From Methylobacterium sp. (GTDB lineage: Bacteria > Pseudomonadota > Alphaproteobacteria > Rhizobiales > Beijerinckiaceae): a stretch of 64,000 nucleotides of DNA. The position numbers were made by a program, and so were the translations under genes. Location of the stretch: the NCBI GenBank assembly GCA_020252645.1, contig JADCCN010000013.1, forward strand, positions 62,001-126,000. The letters run 5' to 3'. Below are positions 39,157-47,265 of the stretch, piece by piece; positions within the stretch are counted from its first letter, which is position 1, and each line of letters opens with the position of its first letter. Below the pieces are notes generated by a model, which worked only from the letters and a program-made list of their open reading frames with translations, ran no database searches and was not told the origin of the DNA.

Positions 39157-40428
39157 ATGGCAAACCCTGTCGTGATCATGCGGACGCCGGCCGAAACGGC
39201 TTTCATCGAGCGTTTCGCGGCCGAGAAAGCCGCGCTCCCCGGTGCGGCGGAAGCGCGCGCGGAAGCCTTCGCGCGGTTCGAGGCCAGGGGCCTGCCCTCG
39301 AAGCGCATCGAGAGCTACCACTACACGGATCTGCGCAACCTGATGCGCGCCATGGCCCCCGCCGCGAAGGATGCGGTAGCGGGCGAGACGATGGCGCTCG
39401 ACGGTTTCGCGCGGCACGGCTTCAGCAACGGGCGTTGGCAGGGGGGGGATTCCTCCGCTGGCGTGACGGTTGAACCTCTGGCCGATGCCTATCGCGCCGG
39501 CTCCAGGCCAGGCCTCGGCATGGGGCAGGCGAGCGATATCATTGTGGACCTCAACACCGCTTTCGCGCGCGATGGCGTGGTGATCCGCGTGGCGGCGGGC
39601 CGGCACGCGAAGCTGCATCTTGCGTTTTCCGAGAATGTCGCGGCAGCCGCGAGCATCCTGCCGCGGGTGATTGTTGAAGCGGGCGAGGGCGCTTCGCTCC
39701 TGCTCGTCTCCACACATGAGGGGACCGACGGCATCGCCTATCAGGTGAATGAGGTGCTGGAACTTCGCCTCGGCAGGCAAGCGAAGGTGGAGCATATCCG
39801 CCTGAACCGCTCCGGGGACAAGGCGATGGTGCTCTCGAACGTGGCCGCCACTCTGGCCGAGGAAGCCGAGTTGCAGACCATGCAAATCGCGCTCGGCGGC
39901 GAGGTTTGCCGCCATCAGGTGTTCGTCACCTATCAGGGCGAGAACGCGAAAGCGGCGATCCGCGGCGCGACCCTGCTGAAGGGCAATCAGCACCATGATT
40001 CGACCCTCGTGGTGGATCACGCCGTGCCGCATGGCGAGAGCCGCGAGCTTTTCCGCACGGTGGTCGATGGTTCGGCGCAGGGCGTGTTCCAGGGCAAGAT
40101 CATCGTGCGCCCGCATGCCCAGAAGACCGATGGCCAGATGGCCTCGAACGCGCTGCTGCTTTCGGATGATGCCGGCATGTCCAACAAGCCGGAGCTGGAG
40201 ATCTTCGCCGATGACGTGGTTTGCGCCCATGGCGCGACCTGCGGCGCGCTGGATGAGAACCAGCTCTTCTACCTGCAGGCGCGCGGCCTGCCCCGCAGGA
40301 TCGCCGAGGCGCTGCTGGTCGAGGCCTTCGTCGGCGAGGTGCTCGATACCGTCAGCGAGGAAGCCCTGCGCGAGATTCTCGCCGGCCTCGTGAGCGGCTG
40401 GATGTGGGAGCGGTCAGTCGCCGGTTGA
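39157..40428 (+). CDS. sufD: SUF system scaffold protein SufD
   Basis: 423 residues: an N-terminal helical part (ARFEARGLPSKRIESYHYTDL) then the beta-helix core shared with SufB, with DHAVPHGESRELFRTVVDG, GVFQGKIIVRPHAQKTDGQM, and DDVVCAHGATCGALDENQLFYL. SufD pairs with SufB in the scaffold complex. The ATG at 39157 follows GTGAGGGCGAC. It is cotranscribed with sufC. Confidence 0.95.
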   Translation: MANPVVIMRTPAETAFIERFAAEKAALPGAAEARAEAFARFEARGLPSKRIESYHYTDLRNLMRAMAPAAKDAVAGETMALDGFARHGFSNGRWQGGDSSAGVTVEPLADAYRAGSRPGLGMGQASDIIVDLNTAFARDGVVIRVAAGRHAKLHLAFSENVAAAASILPRVIVEAGEGASLLLVSTHEGTDGIAYQVNEVLELRLGRQAKVEHIRLNRSGDKAMVLSNVAATLAEEAELQTMQIALGGEVCRHQVFVTYQGENAKAAIRGATLLKGNQHHDSTLVVDHAVPHGESRELFRTVVDGSAQGVFQGKIIVRPHAQKTDGQMASNALLLSDDAGMSNKPELEIFADDVVCAHGATCGALDENQLFYLQARGLPRRIAEALLVEAFVGEVLDTVSEEALREILAGLVSGWMWERSVAG

Positions 40429-40433
40429 ACGTC

Positions 40434-40844
40434 ATGGCAAAAAGCAAAAGCTGGCAAGACAAGGTGAGGATGGCAAAGCCGCCTCATGTTGTGGTTCTGG
40501 AAAAATCTTTTGCCGGCGTTCCGGCCGGGAAAAGCTTGCTTATCCCGAGCCCCGTCATCATCGCTGACTATATGCGCTCGATCCCGGCGGGCGAAGTGCG
40601 TGACATTCCCCGGTTGCGCGTTGACCTTTCCAATCAGCACGCAAGTGATGCGACCTGCCCTGTGACGACATCTATCTTCGCCCGGATGGTTGCGGAAGCG
40701 ACGCTCGAAGAGCTTGCCGCAGGCAAGACCGTGAGCGAACTCGTGCCATTCTGGCGCGTGATCGACGAGAAAAGCCCAATTGCCGCAAAACTTTCATGCG
40801 GCATAGATTTCGTCCGCATCCAGCGGACATTGGAGCGAGCCTGA
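40434..40844 (+). CDS. Alkyltransferase-like (ATL/MGMT-family) protein inside the suf operon
   Basis: 136 residues (MAKSKSWQDKVRMAKPP...). The spacing of KSW..K, IPSPVIIADYMRSIPAG, CPVTTSIFARMVAEA and VPFWRVID recalls the small 'MGMT family' proteins of Hyphomicrobiales, winged-helix relatives of O6-alkylguanine transferase lacking the PCHR nucleophile motif. The likely role would be DNA binding or damage sensing, not Fe-S assembly. It starts six bases after the sufD stop and ends directly before the sufS ATG, so it is in the operon. Codon use looks more A/T-rich than the flanking genes, which may mean acquisition. Confidence 0.55.
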   Translation: MAKSKSWQDKVRMAKPPHVVVLEKSFAGVPAGKSLLIPSPVIIADYMRSIPAGEVRDIPRLRVDLSNQHASDATCPVTTSIFARMVAEATLEELAAGKTVSELVPFWRVIDEKSPIAAKLSCGIDFVRIQRTLERA

Positions 40845-42068
40845 ATGACCCTAGACCTCGCAAAGATCCGCGCGGATTTCCCGGCGCTTGCGCTTCAGCC
40901 CTATGGCAAGCCGCTGACCTATCTCGATAATGCTGCTTCCGCCCAGAAGCCGCGGCAGGTGCTGGAGCGCATGACGCGGGCTTACGAGAGCGAATATGCC
41001 AATGTGCATCGGGGCCTGCATTACCTCGCCAATGCCGCGACCGAGGCCTATGAGGCCGCGCGCGAGAAGGTGCGGGCGTTTCTGAATGCGCCTTCGGTAA
41101 ATGAGATCATCTTCACGAAGAACGCCACCGAGAGCCTCAATCTCGTGGCTTCCGCCTTGGGCCGGCACCTCGAGATCGGCGAGGGGGATGAAATCCTCCT
41201 CTCGATCATGGAGCACCATTCGAACATCGTGCCGTGGCATTTCTGGCGCGAGCGGCATGGTGCCGTGCTGAAATGGGCGCCGGTGGACGGGGAAGGCAAT
41301 TTTCTCATCGATGAGTTCGAGAAGCTCGTCACGCCGCGCACCAGGGTGATTTCCATCACCCATATGTCGAATGCGCTGGGCACCATCGTGCCGATCAAGG
41401 ATGTGGTGGCGATTGCGAAGAAGCATGGCATTCCCGTGGTGGTCGATGGCTCTCAGGCCGCCGTGCATCTTGCCGTGGATGTGCAGGAACTCGATTGCGA
41501 CTTCTACATCTTCACGGGCCACAAGCTCTATGGCCCCTCGGGCATCGGCGCGATGTGGGGTCGGGCGGCCCTGCTCAACGCGATGCCGCCTTTCCTCGGC
41601 GGTGGCGAGATGATCCGCGAGGTCTCCGAGGAGAACGTCACCTATGGCGATACCCCGCATCGCTTCGAGGCGGGCACACCCTCCATCGTGCCGGCCATCG
41701 GTCTTGGTGCCGCGATCGACTATGTGAACGCCATCGGCAAGGAGGCGATCCGCGTGCATGAGGATGATCTCCTCGCCTATGCCACGGAGCGTCTCTCGGC
41801 CATCAACTCGATTGCGATCATGGGCCGCGCGAAGCACAAGGGCGCGATCCTCTCGTTTTCGCACAAGGCGGCGCATGCGCATGACATCGCCACCGTGATC
41901 GATCGGCAGGGCGTGGCGGTGCGTGCCGGCACGCATTGCACGATGCCGCTCTTGAAGCGCTTCGGGGTCACCGCTACATGTCGCGCAAGCTTCGCGCTCT
42001 ACAACACGCGCGAGGAGGTGGACCGGCTGGCCGAGGCGCTGATACGCGCCGACAAGCTGTTCGCGTGA
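40845..42068 (+). CDS. sufS: Cysteine desulfurase SufS, class II
   Basis: 407 residues. PLP Lys in IFTGHKLYGPSGIGAMWG, His in MEHHSNIVPW, and the active-site Cys in AVRAGTHCTMPLLKRFG, the class II pattern. SufS gives sulfur to a SufE/SufU-type acceptor, none of which is in this operon. It starts immediately after the ATL-like stop (TGAATG). Confidence 0.97.
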   Translation: MTLDLAKIRADFPALALQPYGKPLTYLDNAASAQKPRQVLERMTRAYESEYANVHRGLHYLANAATEAYEAAREKVRAFLNAPSVNEIIFTKNATESLNLVASALGRHLEIGEGDEILLSIMEHHSNIVPWHFWRERHGAVLKWAPVDGEGNFLIDEFEKLVTPRTRVISITHMSNALGTIVPIKDVVAIAKKHGIPVVVDGSQAAVHLAVDVQELDCDFYIFTGHKLYGPSGIGAMWGRAALLNAMPPFLGGGEMIREVSEENVTYGDTPHRFEAGTPSIVPAIGLGAAIDYVNAIGKEAIRVHEDDLLAYATERLSAINSIAIMGRAKHKGAILSFSHKAAHAHDIATVIDRQGVAVRAGTHCTMPLLKRFGVTATCRASFALYNTREEVDRLAEALIRADKLFA

Positions 42069-42080
42069 GGAGTAGGCGAG

Positions 42081-42461
42081 ATGGACAACACCGCTGATGT
42101 TTCCCGCGAGGCCGAAGCCGCGAGCCCGGTCATGGGAGCCATTCCGCCGGAGGAACTCGATCGCCTGACCGATGACATCATCGCGGCGCTCAAGACCGTG
42201 TATGACCCGGAAATCCCGGCCGATATCTATGAACTTGGCCTGATCTACCGGATCGATATCTCGGATGAGCGGTTCATCACCGTGGACATGACGCTCACCG
42301 CCCCGGGCTGCCCGGTGGCGGGCGAGATGCCCGGCTGGGTGGAAACGGCCGTGCTCGGCGTGCCTGGCGTTTCCGGGTGCAAGGTCAACATGACCTTCGA
42401 TCCGCCATGGGATCAATCGCGGATGAGCGATGAGGCCCGCGTCGCGCTCGATATGTGGTGA
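42081..42461 (+). CDS. sufT: SufT-like MIP18/DUF59 Fe-S maturation protein
   Basis: 126 residues with the MIP18 family motifs DPEIPADIYELGLIY and LTAPGCPVAGEMPGWV. These proteins help deliver Fe-S clusters to target enzymes. It follows sufS by 12 bases and is the last gene of the uninterrupted operon; the leftward GNAT gene ends 17 bases away. Confidence 0.92.
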   Translation: MDNTADVSREAEAASPVMGAIPPEELDRLTDDIIAALKTVYDPEIPADIYELGLIYRIDISDERFITVDMTLTAPGCPVAGEMPGWVETAVLGVPGVSGCKVNMTFDPPWDQSRMSDEARVALDMW

Positions 42462-42477
42462 TGCGAGGCGGAGCGGC

Positions 42478-43080
42478 TCAGCTCCTGAGTTGCGCGCCGG
42501 CGAGTTCGCCCCTGCCCTTGGTGTGGCCGCGCAGGGCATCGAAATCGCGCTTCAGCAGGCCCACGATCACATCATCATGCCAGACGCCCGCGATGAACGC
42601 GCTTTCGCGCTCGAGCCCCTCACGCACGAAGCCGACGCGCTCATAGGCGCGGATGGCGCGGGTGTTGAACGAGAGCACACGCATCGAGAGCTTGTGCAGG
42701 TCGAGCACGTCGAAGCAGAACTCGGCCACCGCGCGGATCGCCTCGGTGCCCAGCCCCTTGCCCAGCGCCTCCTTGTCCAGAATGCCGATGATGAGGCCGG
42801 CGCGGCGATCAGCCTCGACGAAATTGTCGATCAGGATCTCGCCGATGGCCCGGCCCTGATGCTCGATCACCCAGGCGGCGGGGTGGCTCGCGATGTTCTC
42901 CACCCAGGCCTTGGCCTGCTCGTCGGTGAGGGAGGTGAGCTTGCGCGGATCCGCCCCGAGATTGCGGTAGATCTCCGGATCGCGGCCCAGCGCCAGGCGA
43001 TCGGCGATATCGCTCGGGAGAGGGCGCCGCAGGACGAGACGCTCGGTGCGAAGGCTGGGGAGGGGAGACGGCAGAATCAT
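42478..43080 (-). CDS. GNAT family N-acetyltransferase (RimJ/RimL-like)
   Basis: 200 residues: the N-terminal LRTERLVLRRPLPSDIAD and the acetyl-CoA loop GKGLGTEAIRAVAEFCFD, followed by LHKLSMRVLSFNTRAIRAYERVGF split over short segments, are typical of RimJ/RimL-type acetyltransferases acting on protein N-termini or small amines. It points against the suf operon and separates sufT from sufA. Its acceptor is unknown. Confidence 0.88.
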   Translation of the reverse strand: MILPSPLPSLRTERLVLRRPLPSDIADRLALGRDPEIYRNLGADPRKLTSLTDEQAKAWVENIASHPAAWVIEHQGRAIGEILIDNFVEADRRAGLIIGILDKEALGKGLGTEAIRAVAEFCFDVLDLHKLSMRVLSFNTRAIRAYERVGFVREGLERESAFIAGVWHDDVIVGLLKRDFDALRGHTKGRGELAGAQLRS

Positions 43081-43233
43081 GAGGACCGGATACCAGAGGG
43101 CCTGCCAACATCACAGCCCCACTCGCTTTTTTTCACAAGCGGACTTACATTGATGTGAACAGGCCCTTGCCTTTCGCTTCGGCCCTTCACCCACGCGACC
43201 CGGGTTTTTGAGCCCGCCGTTCCGGAGGATTTC

Positions 43234-43641
43234 ATGAGTGGCGTTTCAGGCGGTCCATCCGCCGCGCAGCCTCGTCGTTTCCAGGTCATGAGCCTGACGG
43301 ATGCCGCTGCCGAACGTGTTCGTGAGACGATCGCCATGGCCGAGAAGCCCATTCTCGGCATTCGCGTGGGGGTCAGGAATGGCGGCTGCGCCGGCATGTC
43401 CTACACCATGGAGTATGCGGAAGCGAAAAACCCGCTCGACGAGGTGATCGAGGAAAAGGGCGTGACGATCCTGGTCGATCCCAAGGCGGTGCTGTTCCTG
43501 CTCGGCACGGAAATGGACGTGAAGACAGATGTCTTTTCCTCCACCTTCGTTTTCCGCAACCCGAACGAGACATCGGCCTGCGGCTGCGGGGAATCGGTGG
43601 CGATCACGCCGGCCGACCCGGAGGCTCTGGCGAAGGTCTGA
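43234..43641 (+). CDS. sufA: A-type Fe-S carrier SufA/IscA
   Basis: 135 residues with the three conserved Cys: GGCAGMSYTMEYA and the C-terminal SACGCGESVAI. A-type carriers accept clusters from the scaffold and pass them to apo-proteins. GGAGG lies six bases before the ATG. Upstream is a 153-base gap holding an ACATTGATGT palindrome that might be regulatory. It is likely cotranscribed with the TfoX-domain gene. Confidence 0.94.
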   Translation: MSGVSGGPSAAQPRRFQVMSLTDAAAERVRETIAMAEKPILGIRVGVRNGGCAGMSYTMEYAEAKNPLDEVIEEKGVTILVDPKAVLFLLGTEMDVKTDVFSSTFVFRNPNETSACGCGESVAITPADPEALAKV

Positions 43642-43648
43642 GGTCCGC

Positions 43649-44020
43649 ATGGCGCCGAAAGACATCGAGGATTTCTTCGCGCCCTTCCTGCGCATCTCCC
43701 TCAGGCGCATGTTCGGCGGCCATGGCATCTATGCCGAGGGGAGGATGCTCGCGCTCGAATTCGATAGCGAAATCTTCCTGAAGGTGGATGGCGAGACGCG
43801 CGGCTTCTTCGAAAGCCATGGCGCAACCCCCTTCACCTACGAGAAGAAATGCGGCCAGCAGGCGGTGATGAGCTATTACCGCGTGCCGGCGGAGGCCTAT
43901 GACGATGACCGCCTGAAGCGCGCCTGTCTCGAGGCGGCGTTGCAGGCCGCGCAGCGCGCGGCCCTGCCGAAGGCGAAAAAGCCGCGCGCGGTCAATTCAA
44001 AGCTCGAACAAAAGCGGTGA
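43649..44020 (+). CDS. TfoX N-terminal domain protein
   Basis: 123 residues starting MAPKDIEDFFAPF, with the TfoX/Sxy N-terminal pattern RRMFGGHGIYAEGRMLAL, EIFLKVDGETRGFFE, FTYEKKCGQ and MSYYRVPAEAYDD. In gamma-proteobacteria full TfoX activates competence genes; in alphaproteobacteria single-domain forms have no fixed role. GAGG precedes the ATG. Its stop codon lies in a hairpin shared with the convergent helicase gene. Confidence 0.87.
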   Translation: MAPKDIEDFFAPFLRISLRRMFGGHGIYAEGRMLALEFDSEIFLKVDGETRGFFESHGATPFTYEKKCGQQAVMSYYRVPAEAYDDDRLKRACLEAALQAAQRAALPKAKKPRAVNSKLEQKR

Positions 44021-44033
44021 CGGATCACCGCTT
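44012..44033. terminator. Hairpin shared by the ends of the TfoX and helicase genes
   Basis: Perfect 9-bp arms AAGCGGTGA and TCACCGCTT with loop CGGA. The TGA stops of both genes are the inner ends of the two arms. No T-run follows. Same geometry as the hairpin at 33061-33082. Confidence 0.55.
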
Positions 44034-45653
44034 CATGAAGCCCGGCAGGAACTCGCCGAAGCCCTTGGGCGTCGGGCCGTCGTCATGGTCGCGGTCGCGA
44101 CGCGGGCGACGCTCCTCGCGGCGGGGGCGATCGGTCGCCGGCATGGCGGGGCGGGGGGCTTCCTCGCGCGAGGCGCGTTCTTCGCGGGGAGCGCGCTCCT
44201 CGCGCGGCGGGCGGGCCTCGCGCGGCGCGCGCGCCTGCCGCGGAACATGCTCTTCACGCGGGGCGCGGGGCTCGCGGCGCGGCTTCTCGGCGGCCACCGG
44301 CCTATCCTCGGCCTCGCCGCCCGCTGCGTCGAGGATCTTCTGTTCCCTGGCGGTGCGCACATGCTCGCGCTCGCCCCGGGCCTTGCCGCGCGGGCCGCGT
44401 TCCTTGTCGCGGCCGCCGCGGCTGCTCTCGCGGCCGCGCCGGGCCGGGCGCTCCTCGCCTTCCGGCGCGGGCGGCAGGGCGGCAAGGTCGCCGCTTTCAT
44501 CCCAGGGGATGGAACGGTTGATGAGCTTCTCGATGGCCGCGAGGGATTTTTCATCCCCGCGCGCGATGAGCGTCAGCGCCGTGCCGAAGCGGCCGGCGCG
44601 GCCGGTTCGGCCGATGCGGTGAACGTAATCCTCGGCGTGATGCGGGATATCGTAGTTGAAGACGTGGCTGACATCCGGGATGTCGAGCCCGCGGGCCGCG
44701 ACATCCGAGGCGACGAGCAGCGTGAGCTCGTTCTTGCGGAAGGCATCGAGCGCGTTCATGCGGGAGCGCTGGTCCATGTCGCCATGCAGGGCGCCGACGG
44801 AAAAGCCGTGCTTCTGCAGGCTTTTATAGACGGTTGCAACCTCGCTCTTCCGGTTGCAGAAGATGATGCCGTTCTTAAGCGGGTTATCCGAACCCTCTTC
44901 CTGCGCCACGCGGATGAGGCGGCGGAGCGTCTCGCGCTTCTCGTAGTCGCGGCCATGCGTGGCCACGAGCTTCTGCGTGATGGTGGTGGCGGTGGAGGAG
45001 GCGCGGGCCACCTCGATCTTCACCGGGTTCGAGAGGAATTTCTCGGTGATGCGCTGGATTTCCGGCGGCATGGTGGCGGTGAAGAACAAAGTCTGCCGCG
45101 TGAAGGGGCAGAGACCGGCAATGCGTTCGATATCCGGGATGAAGCCCATGTCGAGCATGCGGTCGGCTTCGTCGATCACCAGCACCTCGATGCCGGTGAG
45201 CAGCAGCTTGCCGCGCTCGAAATGGTCGAGCAACCGGCCCGGCGTGGCGATGAGCACATCGACGCCGCGGGTGATTTTCTGGTCCTGGTCGCCGAAGGAG
45301 ACGCCACCGATCAGCAACGCCACCGAGAGCTTGTGGTTCTGGCCATATTTGACGAAGCTTTCCTCGACCTGTGCCGCGAGTTCGCGCGTGGGTTCGAGGA
45401 TCAGCGTGCGCGGCATGCGGGCGCGGGCGCGGCCCTGCTCGAGGATCGAGAGCATGGGCAAAGTGAAGGCCGCGGTCTTGCCCGTGCCGGTCTGCGCGAT
45501 GCCGAGCACATCGCGCCGCTGCAGCACATGCGGGATGGCCTGGGCCTGAATGGGGGTGGGAATGGTGTAACCGGATGTCGTCACGGCATCCTGGACGGCC
45601 TGCGAGAGGCCGAGATCGGAGAAGGAAAGAGTTTTGGTCTCGGTTTCGGTCAA
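44025..45653 (-). CDS. DEAD-box RNA helicase (RhlE/DeaD type)
   Basis: 542 residues. Q motif FSDLGLSQAVQDAV...TPIQAQAIP, Walker A AQTGTGKTAAFT, PTRELAAQ, VLIATPGRLLDH, DEAD box VLVIDEADRMLDMG, SAT-like FFTATMPPE, and HRIGRTGRAGR. The final ~150 residues are an Arg/Glu/Pro-rich tail (repeats such as APREERASREE) that should bind RNA. The protein unwinds structured RNA, probably in ribosome assembly or the RNase E degradosome. The 192-base upstream gap may contain a cold-responsive leader, but I see no clear motif. Confidence 0.95.
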   Translation of the reverse strand: MTETETKTLSFSDLGLSQAVQDAVTTSGYTIPTPIQAQAIPHVLQRRDVLGIAQTGTGKTAAFTLPMLSILEQGRARARMPRTLILEPTRELAAQVEESFVKYGQNHKLSVALLIGGVSFGDQDQKITRGVDVLIATPGRLLDHFERGKLLLTGIEVLVIDEADRMLDMGFIPDIERIAGLCPFTRQTLFFTATMPPEIQRITEKFLSNPVKIEVARASSTATTITQKLVATHGRDYEKRETLRRLIRVAQEEGSDNPLKNGIIFCNRKSEVATVYKSLQKHGFSVGALHGDMDQRSRMNALDAFRKNELTLLVASDVAARGLDIPDVSHVFNYDIPHHAEDYVHRIGRTGRAGRFGTALTLIARGDEKSLAAIEKLINRSIPWDESGDLAALPPAPEGEERPARRGRESSRGGRDKERGPRGKARGEREHVRTAREQKILDAAGGEAEDRPVAAEKPRREPRAPREEHVPRQARAPREARPPREERAPREERASREEAPRPAMPATDRPRREERRPRRDRDHDDGPTPKGFGEFLPGFMKR

Positions 45654-45845
45654 GGACGGGCCTGCCTTTGTCGCACGATCGACGCGGGCGCCAAACCCGC
45701 TCTCGCGGGCGAACCCCGCGCGCGTCGCGCCCTCACGCCTCGGACGGCGTCATGCATGCTTGGCGATAGTCCTCACGAGTCCTCTTTGCAACCGCGAAAT
45801 CGCTGATCTACCGCAAATATCAGCGAGAACGAGGCGGATTGCGGC

Positions 45846-46130
45846 TCAGCGGCGGCAATCGGCTTCCTTCTTCGCCATCGGGCTGATGGAGCCGGTGGCC
45901 ATGCGATCATCCAGCACCGAACGCGTCACGGTATAGAGGCGGGTCTCGGCCGGAGCCGGCGCGCGCGGGATCGAGAAGGTCTGCTGCGCCACGGGCACGA
46001 ACCATTCCATCGCCTTCACGGTGGCCTGTGCGCCGAGGAAGGCAAAGCCGACCACGGCCAGCAGGAGAATCGTGAAATCGCGCATCACCCGCTTTTCGGA
46101 TGAGAGCAGAAACAGGCTTTCGCGCAGCAT
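45846..46130 (-). CDS. Small single-pass membrane protein, unknown
   Basis: 94 residues. The start ATG at 46130 has GGAGG five bases before it. A polar start (MLRESLFLLSSEKRVMRD) is followed by one membrane helix (FTILLLAVVGFAFLGAQATV) and a periplasmic part with Thr/Arg motifs (TRLYTVTRSVLDDRMATGS), ending in CRR. No family recognised. It diverges from the Spy-like gene and may share its promoter region (46131-46328). Confidence 0.6.
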   Translation of the reverse strand: MLRESLFLLSSEKRVMRDFTILLLAVVGFAFLGAQATVKAMEWFVPVAQQTFSIPRAPAPAETRLYTVTRSVLDDRMATGSISPMAKKEADCRR

Positions 46131-46328
46131 GGGGGCCTCCGGGATGGGCGCGGAACAATTTCCTCCATCATGAACAAACAGGCTTAATGCTTGGTTATTC
46201 CGGCCCGTTTTCCGGCTTTCGTGGGCAGAAACCGTCTGAAACATGACCAATCATTAAGTTGAATTGCCGGGGTTTCCGGCGCTTGCTTGCCCCGGAACGC
46301 GACATGCGAAACACGGGAGACAGGCAAC

Positions 46329-46913
46329 ATGAGCGAGACCCGCTCCACCTTTTCGAAGCCGATCACCAAATGGCTGATTGCCGGTGCGGCGGTCCTTACC
46401 ATCGGCATCGGCGTCGGCATCGCCGAATGGGGCCCGCGCCATGGCGGTCCGGGCGGCTGGCGCAGCCAGGGACCGGAGGGCATGATGCGCCAGCAGGCCC
46501 GGATATGCGAGCGTGATCCGCTGCGCTACGAGGGCGTGGCGCGCGCCTTCCTGCGGGCTGATCTCGACCTCAAGGCCGAACAGAATGCCGAGATGGAAAA
46601 GCTCGCGGCCATTCTTGTGCCGGCTCTGAAGGATCTGCGCGACGAGGTCTGCAATAATTTCGCAGCCAAGGCCGGCACCGCGCCGGAGCGGCTCGAGCGG
46701 CTCGCCATCATCCTGCGCAAGGCGGCGGATGCGGCGGAAAAGACGGTTCAGCCGGCGAAATCCTTCTATGCCTCGCTGGATGACCGCCAGAAGGCCCGGG
46801 TGGATGAACTCGCCGAGCGTCGCCGCATGCGCGGCCACCATGGCGGCCATCACGGCGGTGGCTTCGGAGGCCCCGGCATGGGCGGCCCCGGCGAAGGCCC
46901 GCGCTGGCGGTGA
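46329..46913 (+). CDS. Spy/CpxP-like LTXXQ-motif periplasmic protein
   Basis: 194 residues: an N-terminal membrane anchor or signal (WLIAGAAVLTIGIGVGIAEWG), Gly/Arg linker, then a helical domain with two LTxxQ-like motifs (LKAEQNAEMEKL and LDDRQKARVDEL) and a His/Gly/Arg tail (GHHGGHHGGGFGGPG) that could bind metal. Spy-type proteins act as periplasmic chaperones under envelope or metal stress. The anchor without a clear cleavage site suggests it stays in the membrane. A palindromic array begins seven bases after its stop. Confidence 0.8.
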   Translation: MSETRSTFSKPITKWLIAGAAVLTIGIGVGIAEWGPRHGGPGGWRSQGPEGMMRQQARICERDPLRYEGVARAFLRADLDLKAEQNAEMEKLAAILVPALKDLRDEVCNNFAAKAGTAPERLERLAIILRKAADAAEKTVQPAKSFYASLDDRQKARVDELAERRRMRGHHGGHHGGGFGGPGMGGPGEGPRWR

Positions 46914-46919
46914 GCACAA

Positions 46920-47109
46920 GCATTTTCAAGCGAAGTGGTTTCCGGTTCGCGTGAAGAAAATGCGATCAAACAAAGAAAGAAGCATTTTCAAGCGAAGTGG
47001 TTTCCGGTTCGCTTGAAGAAAATGCGATCAAACAAAGAAAGAAGCATTTTCAAGCGAAGCATGTCCCCGCGAAGGCGGGGATGGGCATCGGTTCGCGTGA
47101 AGAAAATGC
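46920..47109 (+). repeat. Palindromic repeat locus 4: short-short-long array
   Basis: Short unit 46920-46963, spacer, short unit 46982-47025, spacer, long unit 47044-47109. Both 18-bp spacers read GATCAAACAAAGAAAGAA. The order matches the 13.6-kb array on the opposite strand. The outer edge of the long unit coincides with the break in the thioredoxin-like pseudogene. Confidence 0.92.
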
Positions 47110-47265
47110 GAAGACATCGACAATCACCGGGACGGTCTGGCTGGCCTCGATCACATCGGCCAGAAAGCTGGCCTCGGTCGTGTCCTGGATCAGGCCCGGC
47201 GCGGGCTGCGGCTTGTCTGCAAATCCGAACTTGGCAACTCTCCCTCTGCATTGGGTCTGCCCCAT
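47107..47265 (-). pseudogene. 5' fragment of a thioredoxin-like gene cut off at the repeat
   Basis: On the minus strand from an ATG at 47265 the translation contains PAPGLIQDTTEASFLADVIE and then ASQTVPVIVDVFA. This is the typical N-terminus of thioredoxin or YbbN/CnoX co-chaperones, which continue with FWAxWCGPC. Here the coding match stops at 47107 exactly where the repeat unit (ending 47109) begins, and the frame then reads repeat-derived sequence to a stop at 47050. The CxxC active site and everything beyond are missing, and nothing similar follows past the array. The bases 47266-47420 before the next gene show no feature. Confidence 0.65.

Noticed and set aside
46920-47109. Regularly spaced repeats resembling a small CRISPR array
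   Set aside because: The 18-bp spacers are identical within a locus, the repeats are of two types, there are only three units, and no cas genes are present.
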